Positions 53,556 through 64,000 of a stretch of DNA of 64,000 bases are shown here, piece by piece (the stretch's first letter is position 1; each line of letters starts with the position of its first letter). The stretch spans positions 62,001 through 126,000 of the forward strand of contig JAGHQL010000052.1 of the NCBI GenBank assembly GCA_020080175.1, given 5' to 3'. The stretch comes from Glutinoglossum americanum (taxonomy: Eukaryota > Ascomycota > Geoglossomycetes > Geoglossales > Geoglossaceae). The translations under genes and the position numbers were made by a program. The notes under the pieces are model-generated. The model had not been told where the DNA came from. It worked only from the letters and a program-made list of their open reading frames with translations, and did no database searches.

Positions 53556-55274
53556 TCACTGGTCTGCCGTGGCCGCCCCCGCCGAGATGATAACCGCCCT
53601 TTCCTTAGCCTGTTCGAAGCCTTTGTTGTTCGCGAGCTCGACCAGCTCGTCGCACATCCGCGATCGATCGAATAAGAACTCCAAAGTCGCTTCCTTTATC
53701 CTGTCGGTCGTCTCGCCCTTCCAATCGCAATTCGGTTCGCAAGCCTTGAGTGAGTCGAAAGAGCGCAGATGTAATCTCTCTCCATTCTCCTGGTTGAGCG
53801 CAAATACGGTGCACGATTTCTCGATTCGCCATTCAGCTTCTCTGTATACACGAATGCTCTTGGCTTCCATGAGACAGTTTGTGCTTTCCCCGTCCCATAA
53901 GAACTGCGTCCCAACCAGAAAAAAAGGATGCACAATTCCCTTATCTGCCGCCTTTGCCGCGCGCCAAAACCCAAGGTAGAGTTCATGGTGAGTATGTCCC
54001 GACAGGGCCCCGGGGATTCGAGCGCGAGTAATACGGTTGAAGTCGTGGCCGGTAAACACCATCCACTCCGCGTCGACCGGGACTATGTCCTCCGCGCTCC
54101 TGTTCCCGGCCTCGCGGATTACCTCGTCGAGATCCTTGGCCCGAAGATATTCCCAAACCCAACGCGGGATCGCCGTCTTCCCGGGTCCGCAGGCGCACAC
54201 AACCTCAGCCAGCGTAAGTGTCCTGGAGGCATTGTTGAGAACGATCGCAAAGGGAGATTTCTCTGGCTGTGTGTCTCCAAACTTCGGGCTAAATATCCAG
54301 TAACATACCCTGACGAGCGCGGCCACCGCCTGGCAGCTTATCCATATGGCTGATGCCTTGTTAGACGCGAGGGTTACAACAGCGTATTGGCAGATATACG
54401 CCGTGACCAACACCACGGACGTCAGCAGCGTGAGCACTCTTAGAGGCCATTTCTGGAGAAATGTTGTATCCCCTTGCGCGTGCAACACATCTCCGTTTCC
54501 GACCCTACACTGCAGCAAATTCAGCCTCTTGACTGCTTTCTCCCCAGTAATCTCCTCCCCCATTAGCGCCTTCCACTTCGCGGCCGTAAGCTGGCCGCCC
54601 GGCCGCCGTGTCTGCCATGAGAAGTGCAAGGGAATCGCAAACAGTATCACCAGTGACACGTGCATTCCCAGCGTCGCGTAGATGCGCACCCAGTTCCATG
54701 GTGCATCGATGACCAGCAACAGCCAAGCGGTAACCCCTGCGCACACGCTCCCAAAGAAGTGTAGCCAGATGTTTTGGCTCCACGCTGTTTCACTTTCCAG
54801 GTTCCCCAGACTCATCAAAGTGAACCCTGTCAACCGCCGGCCTCCCTCCCCACCAGGGCCGGCACCCCAGAGACTACCCACGGTAACCAACGGTGTACTC
54901 TCCGGGCTTAAATACTGCTTCCCTTTCTCGATGAGAATCTCTCGCGCGCCGAACTTGACGGTCACGATATCGCAGTCTACGATCTTCTTATTGGCAGCTG
55001 CTTCTAGCGCCGTGTAGCCGAAGAGCCCGCGAATCGAGTCTAGGCTAAATCCGGTGGCGCGACAGCGTTCACGACCAAGGGATATTTTGAGGGCCGATTT
55101 CACCATCCCGAGGACTCCGAGGAGCGAAAGCGTCGAGACGGCGAGGTTGCCATAGCCCAGGTGGGTAGCCAGGGCGTTGCATTCGACGGAGCTGGTACAG
55201 AAGAGGCCGGCGAGGGCAGCGATGTCTTGGGTGCCGGAAGCGATGGCTTGGGCGACGGAACCGGAGGGGGCCAT
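53556..55274 (-). CDS. Multi-pass membrane protein, uncharacterised fungal family
   Basis: A single uninterrupted frame of 572 residues. The N-terminus has the pattern GTQDIAALAGLFCTSSVECN and then GYGNLAVSTLSLLGVLGMVK, which I recall from a family of uncharacterised ascomycete membrane proteins. At least five hydrophobic helices are visible: ~45-65, NIWLHFFGSVCAGVTAWLLL (~170-190), IYATLGMHVSLVILFAIPL (~200-220), LTLLTSVVLVTAYICQYAVV (~285-305) and AIWISCQAVAALVRVCYWIF (~315-335). The C-terminal ~230 residues look soluble and are Cys/Trp-containing. The ATG at 55274 is favoured because the family motif begins a few residues later. No catalytic motif is recognised and no function is proposed. 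Confidence 0.75.
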   Translation of the reverse strand: MAPSGSVAQAIASGTQDIAALAGLFCTSSVECNALATHLGYGNLAVSTLSLLGVLGMVKSALKISLGRERCRATGFSLDSIRGLFGYTALEAAANKKIVDCDIVTVKFGAREILIEKGKQYLSPESTPLVTVGSLWGAGPGGEGGRRLTGFTLMSLGNLESETAWSQNIWLHFFGSVCAGVTAWLLLVIDAPWNWVRIYATLGMHVSLVILFAIPLHFSWQTRRPGGQLTAAKWKALMGEEITGEKAVKRLNLLQCRVGNGDVLHAQGDTTFLQKWPLRVLTLLTSVVLVTAYICQYAVVTLASNKASAIWISCQAVAALVRVCYWIFSPKFGDTQPEKSPFAIVLNNASRTLTLAEVVCACGPGKTAIPRWVWEYLRAKDLDEVIREAGNRSAEDIVPVDAEWMVFTGHDFNRITRARIPGALSGHTHHELYLGFWRAAKAADKGIVHPFFLVGTQFLWDGESTNCLMEAKSIRVYREAEWRIEKSCTVFALNQENGERLHLRSFDSLKACEPNCDWKGETTDRIKEATLEFLFDRSRMCDELVELANNKGFEQAKERAVIISAGAATADQ

Positions 55275-56541
55275 CGCGGTATTTTCTTCTCAACTAGTCT
55301 CCTCTTTTTCTCTGCGCTATCTTATCATGCGATACCTAAAGGAGGAACCTTTAAGAGGTCGCTACCATCAACAATTCGGCAGCAAGTAGTTTGAGTTGAG
55401 TTGAGTTGAGGTTAGGTTAGCCCGTCTCCGAACAAGCCGCGACCAATAGGAAGGATCCAACATGACCAACTCTGTGGTCGAGCGTTTGCGTCTATACGCG
55501 GCTTGCCGTTTTAAAGTCAGCTGAGCGAGTGCCTAAAAGCCCGAACTTGCCGCCAAGTTGCCCGAGTTAGTTCTAGCCGCTGCTTTTAGTTTTCGCAAGG
55601 CCGATAGGCATTTCACATCCGCAAAGCCAAAATTAGCCCGGAAGCTAGGCCGCTAAATCTCAGGCGCATGTCAGGGACGTCATTAAAGCGGCGACGACCC
55701 ACTATCACTTTTTATCGTGGACCTCACTCCAAAGATCTAGCTAATATGATGTTGACTTTTAGAATACTTAAAAACGCAAAGTATTTCTGGCATTGAAATA
55801 AATTATGCGGAAAATTCGAATCGATAACTTGGCTTGGAAATTAGAAGCTAATTCATTATATGTTAGATAAATAAAGTACCGTAAGTATGTATACTCTTCG
55901 TACACACGTCCCAACCGTTACAAAGTAAGCCCTTCTCTACAATTATGTCCCTAACCACGGCGTTGCAATTGCAATCCTATCCTTTACCCTGTCTTCCTTA
56001 TCTAGTAACTGTAGTTGTAAATCCGGTTTTTTTCGCTCATGTGTCCGAGCGCCTTACTTCCTGGGTTTCGTCACGATTCCTCCGCGGAATTATAGGTTTG
56101 GCGTCAACATTGTCGGGTGTCGGCGAGTCCACATCGGGGAGTATTGCATTAGGACCAGGTGCTGCTGCGCAATTTTGGGGTAGTGCTGGGACGCGTCATC
56201 ACGCCAGGTCGCCATTGAGGGTGTGTTGCCGTAAGCTGCGGTGGAATGTCAGGCCGCCTTAAATGCACAGTCAGGGCGATGCCCACCTCTTCTCGAGATT
56301 CGCTCGCTTTGATCCTACACGCGGTTCTACGACTACAGTTGCTTACTCTTGCTGTGTGGCCTGCTCAGACTTACAGTTCTCACAGAATACGCCCCCAGCA
56401 TCAATGAGAGATATGGCTCAGACATTGTTTTAAAAACCTAATCATTCGCCGATGTACGGTGATCTCTGATAAAATCAAAATAATAGCTACCGAAAGACTA
56501 CTTCCAAAACAAGCACATTCAGAAGAACCATTCCTCGTCAA
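55275..56541. other. Intergenic, with a GAGTT microsatellite
   Basis: A short GAGTT tandem run lies at about 55390-55412. An open frame at 55945-56262 (plus) has an ATG but no family match and a low-complexity end. Nothing else is supported. Confidence 0.45.
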
Positions 56542-57951
56542 TTAGACTAGACCGATGTCGGCAGCAGCGAGGCAGAATTCCATGAAGCCTGCGGCAGTGT
56601 CGATCACATTTTGCTGAAACTCTATCTTGGTTGGATAGAAGTTTGTGGGATGCCCAAACTCCATAGTGAAGCCATAGACTTTGTTAAGGGATGGATTGAC
56701 TTGGAAGCGGCTGAAGGCGTAGTCCTCGCTACTACCTGAAGTGGCATAGAGGCCAACAGCCTGTTCAGGTGTGTAGGAGCGTCCACCAACACTAACCATC
56801 GCACTCGTAACACGACTTGCCGCAGTCTGGATGTTTCCCAAGTCGGTTTGTGTTATCCATTCCTTGTAATCATTCACGCCCAAAACGCCACGTTTTCCGT
56901 CCCAAGAGGGATTGAGAAAATTTTGTGTGGGATCGGCCCCCTGATCGTCATCGTCGCCCCAGCTATAGAGCATATCGCCGGCCGCAGAGTGGATATCAAC
57001 ATACCAGCGAATGCGAGGATATGTGTCGAACACCCAAGCGACGTTACGTGTCTCAGGTTCAGAGAAGGCTGTGGTGCCGTGGAATGTCTCGTCGCTCGGG
57101 TCTTCCGAAGCCAGGGAAATGCTATTAGCGATACTTGGGTCGAAGTGGAGACGGAAGTCCCAGAGAAAGTTGTAATTGCGATTGATATCCACACCGATGG
57201 AGAAATCATCGCCGGGGATGGCACTCGCAGGGTTGCGGTTCTTGCGCCAAAGCGAATCAGTTTGTTGATCAAAGCGGACTCCATCAGGGTTGACCAGGGG
57301 AAGGAAGACGATGCCGGTAGAGAGGACTCGTAGAACATCCGCATTAGAGAAGGAGCGTGCCCCGTAGGTGAGACCGGTGCCGTGTTTCTGAGCATATAAC
57401 AAGTCGGCGATGAAGTAGATGAGATTATCAGGGCCGCCACGCTCGCGGGCGTGGACACCGGCGGTGAAGTATACATGATATTCATCATTGCACGAACCCC
57501 CTACAAGGCCACCAAGCCCACTGGAGCCTTCATAGGTTTTGTTAGGAACGCAAAAGGTGGAAATGTGGTACTCTCTGGCCAGGCCCTTGATGGCAGAATT
57601 GATTTCACCGACATTCATAATGCCGCCGAGATCATGATTTACGCCATCAGGGCGGGAGCCTAGTCCCCTAGGTGCACGCTGCCCACCGTGGAAACGATCA
57701 CCACTACCAATGGTTTCCTGGGCAGAGCGGTCGTCAGACACACCATCGGACAGGATGTCGACACGTGTGTCGTCTTTTTTCAACTCGTCATATTGTTTCT
57801 GGGTGAGCAATGCTGCCAAAGCGTGGCCGCCTTCTGCGGTGGATGTAGCGCGGGGCCTGCAGCCGAAATCGTAGGGCCGCGTACGTACTATCTCTCGTAG
57901 CTCTTCGATACTTCCAGCATGTATGGAAACTGCCAGACGTTTGGATGCCAT
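56542..57951 (-). CDS. M14-family zinc carboxypeptidase
   Basis: An intronless frame of 469 residues. The M14 catalytic domain starts near residue 105 (VGEINSAIKGLAREYHIS). The zinc ligands are the His and Glu of AGVHARERGGPDN and the His of WYVDIHSAAGDMLYSWGDD. Substrate-contacting residues lie in PLVNPDGVRFD and GVDINRNYNFLWDF, and the general-base Glu is in YGFTMEFGHPTNFYP. It removes C-terminal residues from peptides. It lacks a signal peptide; the first ~100 residues may be a propeptide-like or regulatory part (SIHAGSIEELREIV, LTQKQYDELKKD). HARER in place of the usual HAREW is a slight departure. Probably intracellular; substrate unknown. Confidence 0.88.
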   Translation of the reverse strand: MASKRLAVSIHAGSIEELREIVRTRPYDFGCRPRATSTAEGGHALAALLTQKQYDELKKDDTRVDILSDGVSDDRSAQETIGSGDRFHGGQRAPRGLGSRPDGVNHDLGGIMNVGEINSAIKGLAREYHISTFCVPNKTYEGSSGLGGLVGGSCNDEYHVYFTAGVHARERGGPDNLIYFIADLLYAQKHGTGLTYGARSFSNADVLRVLSTGIVFLPLVNPDGVRFDQQTDSLWRKNRNPASAIPGDDFSIGVDINRNYNFLWDFRLHFDPSIANSISLASEDPSDETFHGTTAFSEPETRNVAWVFDTYPRIRWYVDIHSAAGDMLYSWGDDDDQGADPTQNFLNPSWDGKRGVLGVNDYKEWITQTDLGNIQTAASRVTSAMVSVGGRSYTPEQAVGLYATSGSSEDYAFSRFQVNPSLNKVYGFTMEFGHPTNFYPTKIEFQQNVIDTAAGFMEFCLAAADIGLV

Positions 57952-59344
57952 AGTGCAATTTGTTAAGAGATTTCGCTGATTTATGAAGATCTGAACGGCG
58001 GTTGCGCTAACAAGGTGTTGAATGAATGGAAGTGTTTAGAAAATATGGGCGGAGAGGAGTTCTAATAAACGGGGTGGGGGAGTCAGAAGTGATTGTCCAG
58101 ATAGGGCTGCATTCTGCTCAACCCGGCTCAGCCCTTCAGCCCGTCAGCTTGATGTCGGAGAGTTTACCAATAGGCGGAGAGACATGACAGTGTAGGACTG
58201 ACCGTGGTAGCCTGGGGCGTTATTGGGGGGGTGCTCGAGGTCAGGTGTCGCGCGCCCGCCCCACAGACAAGAGGTAAGCTTGGGTTGCCAAGTCTCTAGC
58301 CAGAACGATTTTGGACAGCCGCTCCTTGGCTTCTATTTTCTCTTCCCTTCTAGACCGCGAAAACTGGGGTGGCTCCACCGCAAGCGGCCGTGAAGGCACA
58401 TGCATCCAGTTCGAGAAGAGACCAGTGGTGGCGAAAGTGGAACGATGTCCCGATATGGAGGAGAGTAAATTAGGACGAATTAGGCTCAGCACGTCCAGGT
58501 GATTATGCCGGAGTAGAACGACTCTACCGTGCTGCTGCCGGCAGCTTGCGCGTCAAAGAAAGGGGTTTGGCACATGCTGCCACCGCCAAGGCCACCGCTG
58601 AGAGGTTATTGAGCACTCGACGGCAAAATAGCGGGGTATGAGGGCCACATATATGAGATCAAATCCAACGTGAGCCAGAAGAATCTATGGTAAGGCTCCA
58701 CGCCAAGTGCCAAGAACGAAGGGTCCACCGCCGCCTCCCAACTGGGAAGTTGCATGCGACACAGCTGAAAGAATGGATGCCATCGACAACACCCAAGCAT
58801 AGAAGCTCAGCCCGCCGCTAGAAGTGCCACCAGTTTACAATCTCTCTCCACCGCAAAGTGTTGTTTTCTAGGCTACGCTTATAGGAGGAATCTAGTAGTA
58901 GATACAGAGCGGAACGATAGGTATAAGAATAGTCGATCGATCATATCAAAGATGCCCTCAGCAAGGCAGCGGAAGAACACACCGAGTTTTTACGTTCCCG
59001 GGGCCGCTACAGGGCATCCCTATCCACCGACAGACCACACCGCAAGAATGCCGATCGCTGTCGGAATCTAGCATTCTTGCTCAACGGCCGGCGAAGTCGT
59101 GGGGCTATCCCTTTCTCCCCTCCTAGATCCCTGCTGAGCTGAAAGGAAGCTCTTGGCCGTGGCCCAGCGCTGGCCGCGTGCCATGGCCGGTGACCGGACG
59201 GTCGAAGTTCTGGCATCCCGGCCGGTTCGCGGAATATTCCATGGGGTCTTCCACGACGCTGTCATGGGGACCCTTTCGGCTGCCCGGCTCCTAATCCTTT
59301 TCCTTCTTGTATTTGCTATGTCCGAATAGGCAATATCTCTGTTC
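57952..59344. other. Intergenic, no gene recognised
   Basis: 5' flank of the carboxypeptidase gene followed by sequence with only short frames (58241-58492 minus, 59007-59216 minus). No domain signature. Confidence 0.4.
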
Positions 59345-59775
59345 TTTAGGCTCTGTGATAGCTAAATGCCTTGCGGGCGGCACTGAGACATAATCTCAAG
59401 GGGGGCCGACTCGGCGGCGGTCTTACCCCGCTTTTCAGCTGCAGGATTGCTAAATAAGTGCTGAGAGTTACTGTAGTGGTGGTGCGGGTATGCTTCTCGG
59501 CAATATGCATGGTTCCGCGGGGGTGGTTCTTGCATTGCATAGGGGCTTTCTCCGGTCGCGGGATCGCTGCTTGCTGCTCTCGCTTGTGTGAGGTGCGTTT
59601 ATTCAATACGAGCCTATTTTACACGCCCGCTGCGTGCTGATAACAACAATAAGTAGCTTGCTTCCTGCTCTTTCATTACAATAAGCATTTATTAAGCAAT
59701 CAGATGAAATTCAATTCTACTGCCAGCCTATATACATGCCCGTAGCTGTGGCCTCTTATTAACCGCCGCTTCTTA
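59345..59775 (-). repeat. Dispersed repeat family R1, longest copy (copy 3)
   Basis: Read on the minus strand it runs from GGCCACAGCTACGGGCATGT through CAGCACGCAGCGGGCGTG and CCATGCATATTGCCGAGAAG to GCCGCCGAGTCGGC and GGCATTTAGCTATCAC. Its outer parts match 61730-62175, its centre matches 25089-25285 and 25912-26092. No coding capacity; no clear terminal inverted repeats. Confidence 0.7.
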
Positions 59776-60805
59776 TAAGTGTAATGCATACTCATTCCGA
59801 GCTCGAATGAATGCTAGCTATCATGGCCAAGACGTGGTAGTGACGAAAAAGAATGGTGGTAAAGCATGTAGCTGACATCCCACAAATCATTAGAATTCGC
59901 GACACATTCCTGCAAGAAGTTTCTTGCTTTATGGATTCACGCTAGGCGAACTTTAATGCCTGACACCTAGTACGAGGTGCCGCGACATGAACTTAGTTTT
60001 GCCTTAGCTATGCCCGGGCTCATAGAGTCAGCCAAGCATTGGCTATCCGGTGGTGGCGCGGGGCGGCGTGGGCACTAGCACGAAATCCCTCCTCGGCCTC
60101 CCACAACAACCCCGCATCCCAAAAGCTGTCTTTAGCGCGGCTGCGGCGGATCGCATACCCGGGTTCTTGGAGACCGTGGACAAGAAAGCAGGTAACCGCT
60201 CTCAGGTCCGCGTCATAAATTCTTCCTAGCGTGCCGCCATCCGGACAAGGATACAGAAAAAGCTTTTAATTCGACTACCTCACAACTTTATCTAGGTACA
60301 TGCAAAAACGGCTCATCCGGGGAAGCTTCGCGGGATCCTGAAGCCGGCCATGTAGACACGGTAATAGGGTAGGGTCCCATCTTTGTCCCCCTTTCTTCTT
60401 GTCTGTTTGACTAAGAGATATAGGGGTTTGGTGCCTATGTGTTTCGTTGCGTTGGCGTGAATGAATTCTAGCGCGGCGATTAGGCGTCACCCTCTTTGAC
60501 TGTGCATTCTTTCTTACCAGAGCGGCGAGATCAAAGAGTTAGCATGGGCAAAATATCTGAACCAATGGCCGTAGGGTTGGAGGACCGCTGAACACTGTCT
60601 AGTTTCTCCGCTGGCAAGGCATAGTACAACTGCTACGAAACAAAAGCACAGTTAGTAGATAAAAGAATTTACTAATGGTACACCGAATGGCTCATATTAG
60701 CTTCAATGACCTGGTCACAATTCTAGGTATGCCTCTGATAGCTTCGGGAGTCTTGGCTGGGTTTCGGGTCTTGAAACTCCGATACCACCAATGCACGCAT
60801 TATCT
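59776..60805. other. Intergenic, no gene recognised
   Basis: One plus-strand stretch (about 60080-60230) has protein-like composition (SLLGLPQQPRIPKAVFSAAA) but no start or continuation. Nothing else is seen. Confidence 0.4.
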
Positions 60806-61500
60806 TTAGTTTATTCCAAGACGAGCTCTCGCTTCAGTCTTCCAGCAAGGCCCCCCGCCTATCACTGTCAAACCCCACATTTCTCTCCGTCTCTCTAATC
60901 CCCCACAGCTGATCAACCCCCTGCTCAAGGACCCACACAACCCCCCGCACCGCTCTCCCATGCAAAGCCTCATGCGAACTCCTCTCATCCTCACCATTCT
61001 CCTCCACCAGGGGATACACCATGTCCAACTCACTTTATTCGTAAACTGCGTCATTTAAATCCTTGCACAAACCTCCTCCCTCTCCATACCAAATCTCTCC
61101 CCCCAAAACACGTTCAGTCTGGTGCGCAAGATAAATGCTGGGGCGCTGATCCAGAATGTGGCTCCATCTTCTTGGAGTCCGTGATGGCAGATTGTGATCA
61201 AGGAAAGGAGGGCTTGGAGAGACATGAAGGCGGCGGTGCCTGTGCGGTTGGGGGAGTTGGAGGCGGAGCTGAGAATGCGCGAGGCGAGGTCAAAGTCGAT
61301 GGAGGGAGGTGGAGTCGTAGGTATTGGAGGATGATCCCAGGAGTGGCCACGGTGTACCCAGTCTTTCTGGGCGATGTCGTTAATGACGAGGTAAAGGCTA
61401 CGCTAGGAGCGGAAGGGACAGAGAGAATCGGGGAGAGCGATCCAGGAGTGCAGGCAGCCGTGGCCTGGTGGAATCCGTGAAACTCATCTCTGGAGTGCTT
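60806..61500 (-). pseudogene. Uncharacterised gene or gene relic
   Basis: A long minus-strand frame without its own ATG (about 61415 to 61060) reads YLVINDIAQKDWVHRGHSWD, then FDLASRILSSASNSPNRTGT, AAFMSLQALLSLITICHHGL, and ATFWISAPAFILRTRLNVFW. A second frame (61028 down to about 60834) reads LDMVYPLVEENGEDERSSHE and GVVWVLEQGVDQLWGIRETE. Both look like real protein, but I found no donor/acceptor pair that joins them in phase, and a stop lies just upstream of the first. Either an intron was missed or the gene is broken. Family not recognised. Confidence 0.35.
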
Positions 61501-61729
61501 ACCTCCGGCAATATTCTCTCCCTCGGTGGGGGTAGCTTGCTGCTGTCTACTGCTAGTAGCGAAGGCCAATAGATGGGGGGATGCCCTCGTGGAGATAGCC
61601 TGTACCTGAAAATCGCGGTGAATCTGTTCCCTTCCCAACATCCCTTTGTTTCGGACGCATCCCAAGCAACCAGCTTCACCACACCTCCAGCGCCCTGCAA
61701 CTGTTCTGAGATGTGGCCTTCGTGTGTAT

Positions 61730-62175
61730 GATATTGAAAGGTCACGGCTGCGGGCATGTAAATAGGCTAGGCAATATATTGAATTAGAACTAACTTCTTA
61801 ATCAAATGCTTAAGTAGAATGAAGAGCGGAAAGTGTTAGAATTAATTAGTTAAGCATTCTGGAAGTGTCGCGATACTTCTATTAGTAATGTGGCGATGGC
61901 TTCACCATCGCTGTCACTATCGCCACCCCGCGTGGCATTGCCACACAAGAAGTATATATACAGCACCCGCCCTAGATAGCCTCAGAATTAAGCAAGAAAT
62001 CTACAGTCCATTCTATACACAAGAACTGACTCTATTCTTCCCGCTGCGCGCTCTATAACCAACAGAAAGCAAGCTGCTTATATAGTAGTTTTGCTGCTCG
62101 GAAATAGAGGAATAATGCCGCCGAGTCGGCTTCCCACAGGGCTATGCCTCAGCAATGCCTATGAGGCATTTAGTT
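61730..62175 (+). repeat. Dispersed repeat family R1, copy 4, split by a solo LTR
   Basis: The flanks of the LTR (61730-61833 and 62065-62175) align with the two outer parts of copy 3: GGTCACGGCTGCGGGCATGT, CAAATGCTTAAGTAGAATGA, GCAAGCTGCTTATATAGTAG, GCCGCCGAGTCGGCTTCCC and GGCATTTAGTTATCA. The central part present in copy 3 is missing here. Confidence 0.65.
61834..62064 (+). mobile_element. Solo LTR, family L3, inserted in repeat R1
   Basis: 231 bp starting TGTTAGAATTAATTAG and ending CTATAACCAACA, flanked by perfect GAAAG direct repeats (61829-61833, 62065-62069). The short length and TGTTA...AACA ends suggest a Copia-type LTR. A fossil with no internal region; looks whole as a solo LTR. 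Confidence 0.85.
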
Positions 62176-64000
62176 ATCATGACGTAAAGGAATGACCTAT
62201 GAGAAGGAAAGAAAAGGGTCAGGATCAGGATTAGGATCTGAAGGATTAGGATCCGAAAAGGACCCTTATATCGTTGATATCACGGTAAGTCCCATGGTAG
62301 GCTCCGAGAAGATTCGGCCACTGGCCATATAGCAGAGATGCTACCTTTCAACATATAAGTGGTATAAGGAGCGGCCTTGTGGTACGCGTCCCACTCACCA
62401 CCATCAATTCTTTTCGCCAGAACCGCGGTTGGGCGGGTAATTTCTGGTCTCTTCGGTCGATGAAATGGACGGAATGTTATTGTAGTGTGTAGACGGCCGC
62501 GCTCAGCATGCTAAGGAATTCCCGCTGCCTATTGCCAAGCCAAAGCAGTGCAACAGGAAAAACGAGAGAGGCTGTGTAAGAAATTAGGGCATTTTTTGAG
62601 TTTTATTTTTTAATGAACACCGGCCATATGGGTACCATATGTGACAGATGCCGCACCTCCTTAGGTCTCGCTGTTTTTAGATGCGGAGCTAAGCGGTAGC
62701 CTCGTCGCAGCTTGCATCTCCTTATTGCGATACGGAATTTAATTAAAAGCGGCGATAGGTGATGCTTATCTGGGTTCCGCTAGTTCTCGATATTACCTGC
62801 CACTACTGAATCTATCTATTTGTCTATCTCTACGGTTTACTTCTAATTGCCGATCATTGTCTGCTTCACCTGTCGCTTTATTGTCTATCGCGCATCAATT
62901 TCGTTGTTGCGGCCGCTTAACGGAAGGTGCCATGCGGCAGCATGCATGTTCTCGTTTGGTATGTCACACACCTAGCCATACTGTATTGCCGATGAGAAGT
63001 CTACTCCTACCTAGTCCTACCAGTCTATTCTACCGTCCCAGCTTGTCTTCCTTTTTGTCCCAAAGTGGTGGTGACAAAATGAGCAAACTAAAAGCCTCAA
63101 TGCTCGGGAAAGAAAAGTAGATGATCGCAATGTCCAAGGGATTTACCCTAAAATACCCTACAGTAAGTTAGCAGCGGACACAATGAATCCGTAACTTTAT
63201 TGACCTGGCCCCCATGTGTAACGGGACCCTGTTCTTATTTTAAATCCCCTTGATGTGGATGACCAGATCCAACCCACGATGTTGCACTACCTGTCCCACG
63301 AAGCTTTTGAGAATCCTTCTCACTATTATGTGAGTATAATGTATCTATAAGAAAATAGAGACACTATGGTTAGAAACTAGGGAATTTCCAGGCTTATTCT
63401 TCTTCAAAATCCTTCCACTTTCTCTTCCTCCTCCCCACCGCCTACTCCCGGAAGCCACTAGCATTCAAAAACACTCAAAAGTACTAATACCCTACAACTG
63501 TCCGGTACATCTAGAGGACTCTTTTTGGGACTCTCTTTGAGAGATGTCGGTGAGTGGGGTGACAGTAGGCCCGCAATGAAGACCGCGATTGTGCGTTAAC
63601 TATGCTGAAGGCCTTGGGGTCCTTGTCGCACCCTCGAATCCTCGAAGCCGCTTCTATTTATCTAGTAAGAATACATTTATAAGTCTCTTAAGCAGCAGTT
63701 AACGAGGACCCGAAAAACCTAATCTAAAAGGAGATAGAACGAAGATCTTCAGGAATTGCGTACCAGGCCCAAGCGCATATTTGAGCTTCATTTCTCCTAG
63801 CGTTCAAATACTCTCGACCGTCTTTATTCTATGGGCTTACTAGTAATATACTTAACTGGAGGCCTGGTGTGGCAGGACGACAGGCCTCCCTGGGGGAAAC
63901 CCATGGCATCATCCATGTAGTAGGCCAAAGGAGAGCCCCTCAGCTTTGTAGGGAGGTTGTGAATTGCACTGCGATCAGCTGGGCGAGATGGTTGGGGTGC
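62176..64000. other. Intergenic to window end, no gene recognised
   Basis: Only short frames are present (62857-63120 plus shows no family). No repeat or RNA gene was recognised up to the window edge. Confidence 0.4.

Noticed and set aside
62920-62960. Possible fifth copy of repeat R1 (ACATGCATGCTGCCG on the minus strand)
   Set aside because: Only about 15 bp match; the flanks do not align with any R1 copy.

Overview
The window is nuclear DNA of a filamentous ascomycete (Pezizomycotina). The genes have short introns (about 45-90 bp, a few longer) with GTRNGT-type donors and CAG/TAG acceptors. Several families are typical of these fungi: DUF6536 and DUF6594 membrane proteins, NACHT-ankyrin NLRs, HET-domain relics and a galactose oxidase. 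One AT-rich block (about 26.4-32.7 kb) is packed with transposon fossils whose copies differ mostly by transitions, as expected of repeat-induced point mutation (RIP). No ribosomal RNA gene, convincing tRNA gene or CRISPR array was seen.

Layout. 0-0.7 kb: 3' half of a pogo-type DNA transposon. 1.6-4.4 kb: DUF6536 membrane protein (+). 5.2-5.5 kb: decayed RBR-type RING relic. 6.9-9.2 kb: seven-exon gene (-) for a coiled-coil protein with two ubiquitin-like domains. 10.6-12.4 kb: Y-family (iota-like) DNA polymerase (-) with no visible first exon. 13.7-14.8 kb: DUF6594 membrane protein (-). 15.4-17.6 kb: ankyrin protein with two retropepsin-like lobes (+). 19.5-21.0 kb: F-box protein (+). 21.3-22.9 kb: ethanolamine kinase (-). 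23.3-24.8 kb: class III aminotransferase (-). 25-26.4 kb: dispersed repeats and a TPR relic. 26.4-32.5 kb: nested fossils (two solo-LTR families, a minisatellite-bearing element in two inverted copies, a second pogo). 33.4-34.8 kb: secreted agmatinase-family ureohydrolase (-). 35.5-38.3 kb: secreted GH2 exo-beta-D-glucosaminidase (+). 42.5-44.9 kb: galactose oxidase with a duplicated F5/8C (CBM32) domain (+). 47.0-51.0 kb: NACHT-ankyrin NLR (+). 51.2-52.6 kb: HET relics (-). 53.6-55.3 kb: multi-pass membrane protein (-). 56.5-58.0 kb: M14 zinc carboxypeptidase (-). 59.3-62.2 kb: two copies of a roughly 430-bp dispersed repeat, one split by a solo LTR, with an unclear gene between them.

Together the window looks like an accessory, repeat-bounded region. 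Conserved metabolic genes (ethanolamine kinase, aminotransferase, agmatinase family) alternate with secreted polysaccharide-acting enzymes (glucosaminidase, galactose oxidase), with self/non-self recognition genes (NLR, ankyrin-protease, HET and TPR relics), and with many gene fragments. Both ankyrin genes carry a 10-N assembly gap inside near-identical repeats, so their repeat numbers are unknown.

The most notable observations are a tandem ubiquitin-like pair with a phase-matched 32-nt micro-exon at the same place in each domain, an ankyrin protein ending in two covalently linked retropepsin-like lobes, and layered solo LTRs that give a relative clock for RIP. Splice sites were read by eye from reading-frame continuity and family resemblance; no database search was possible.
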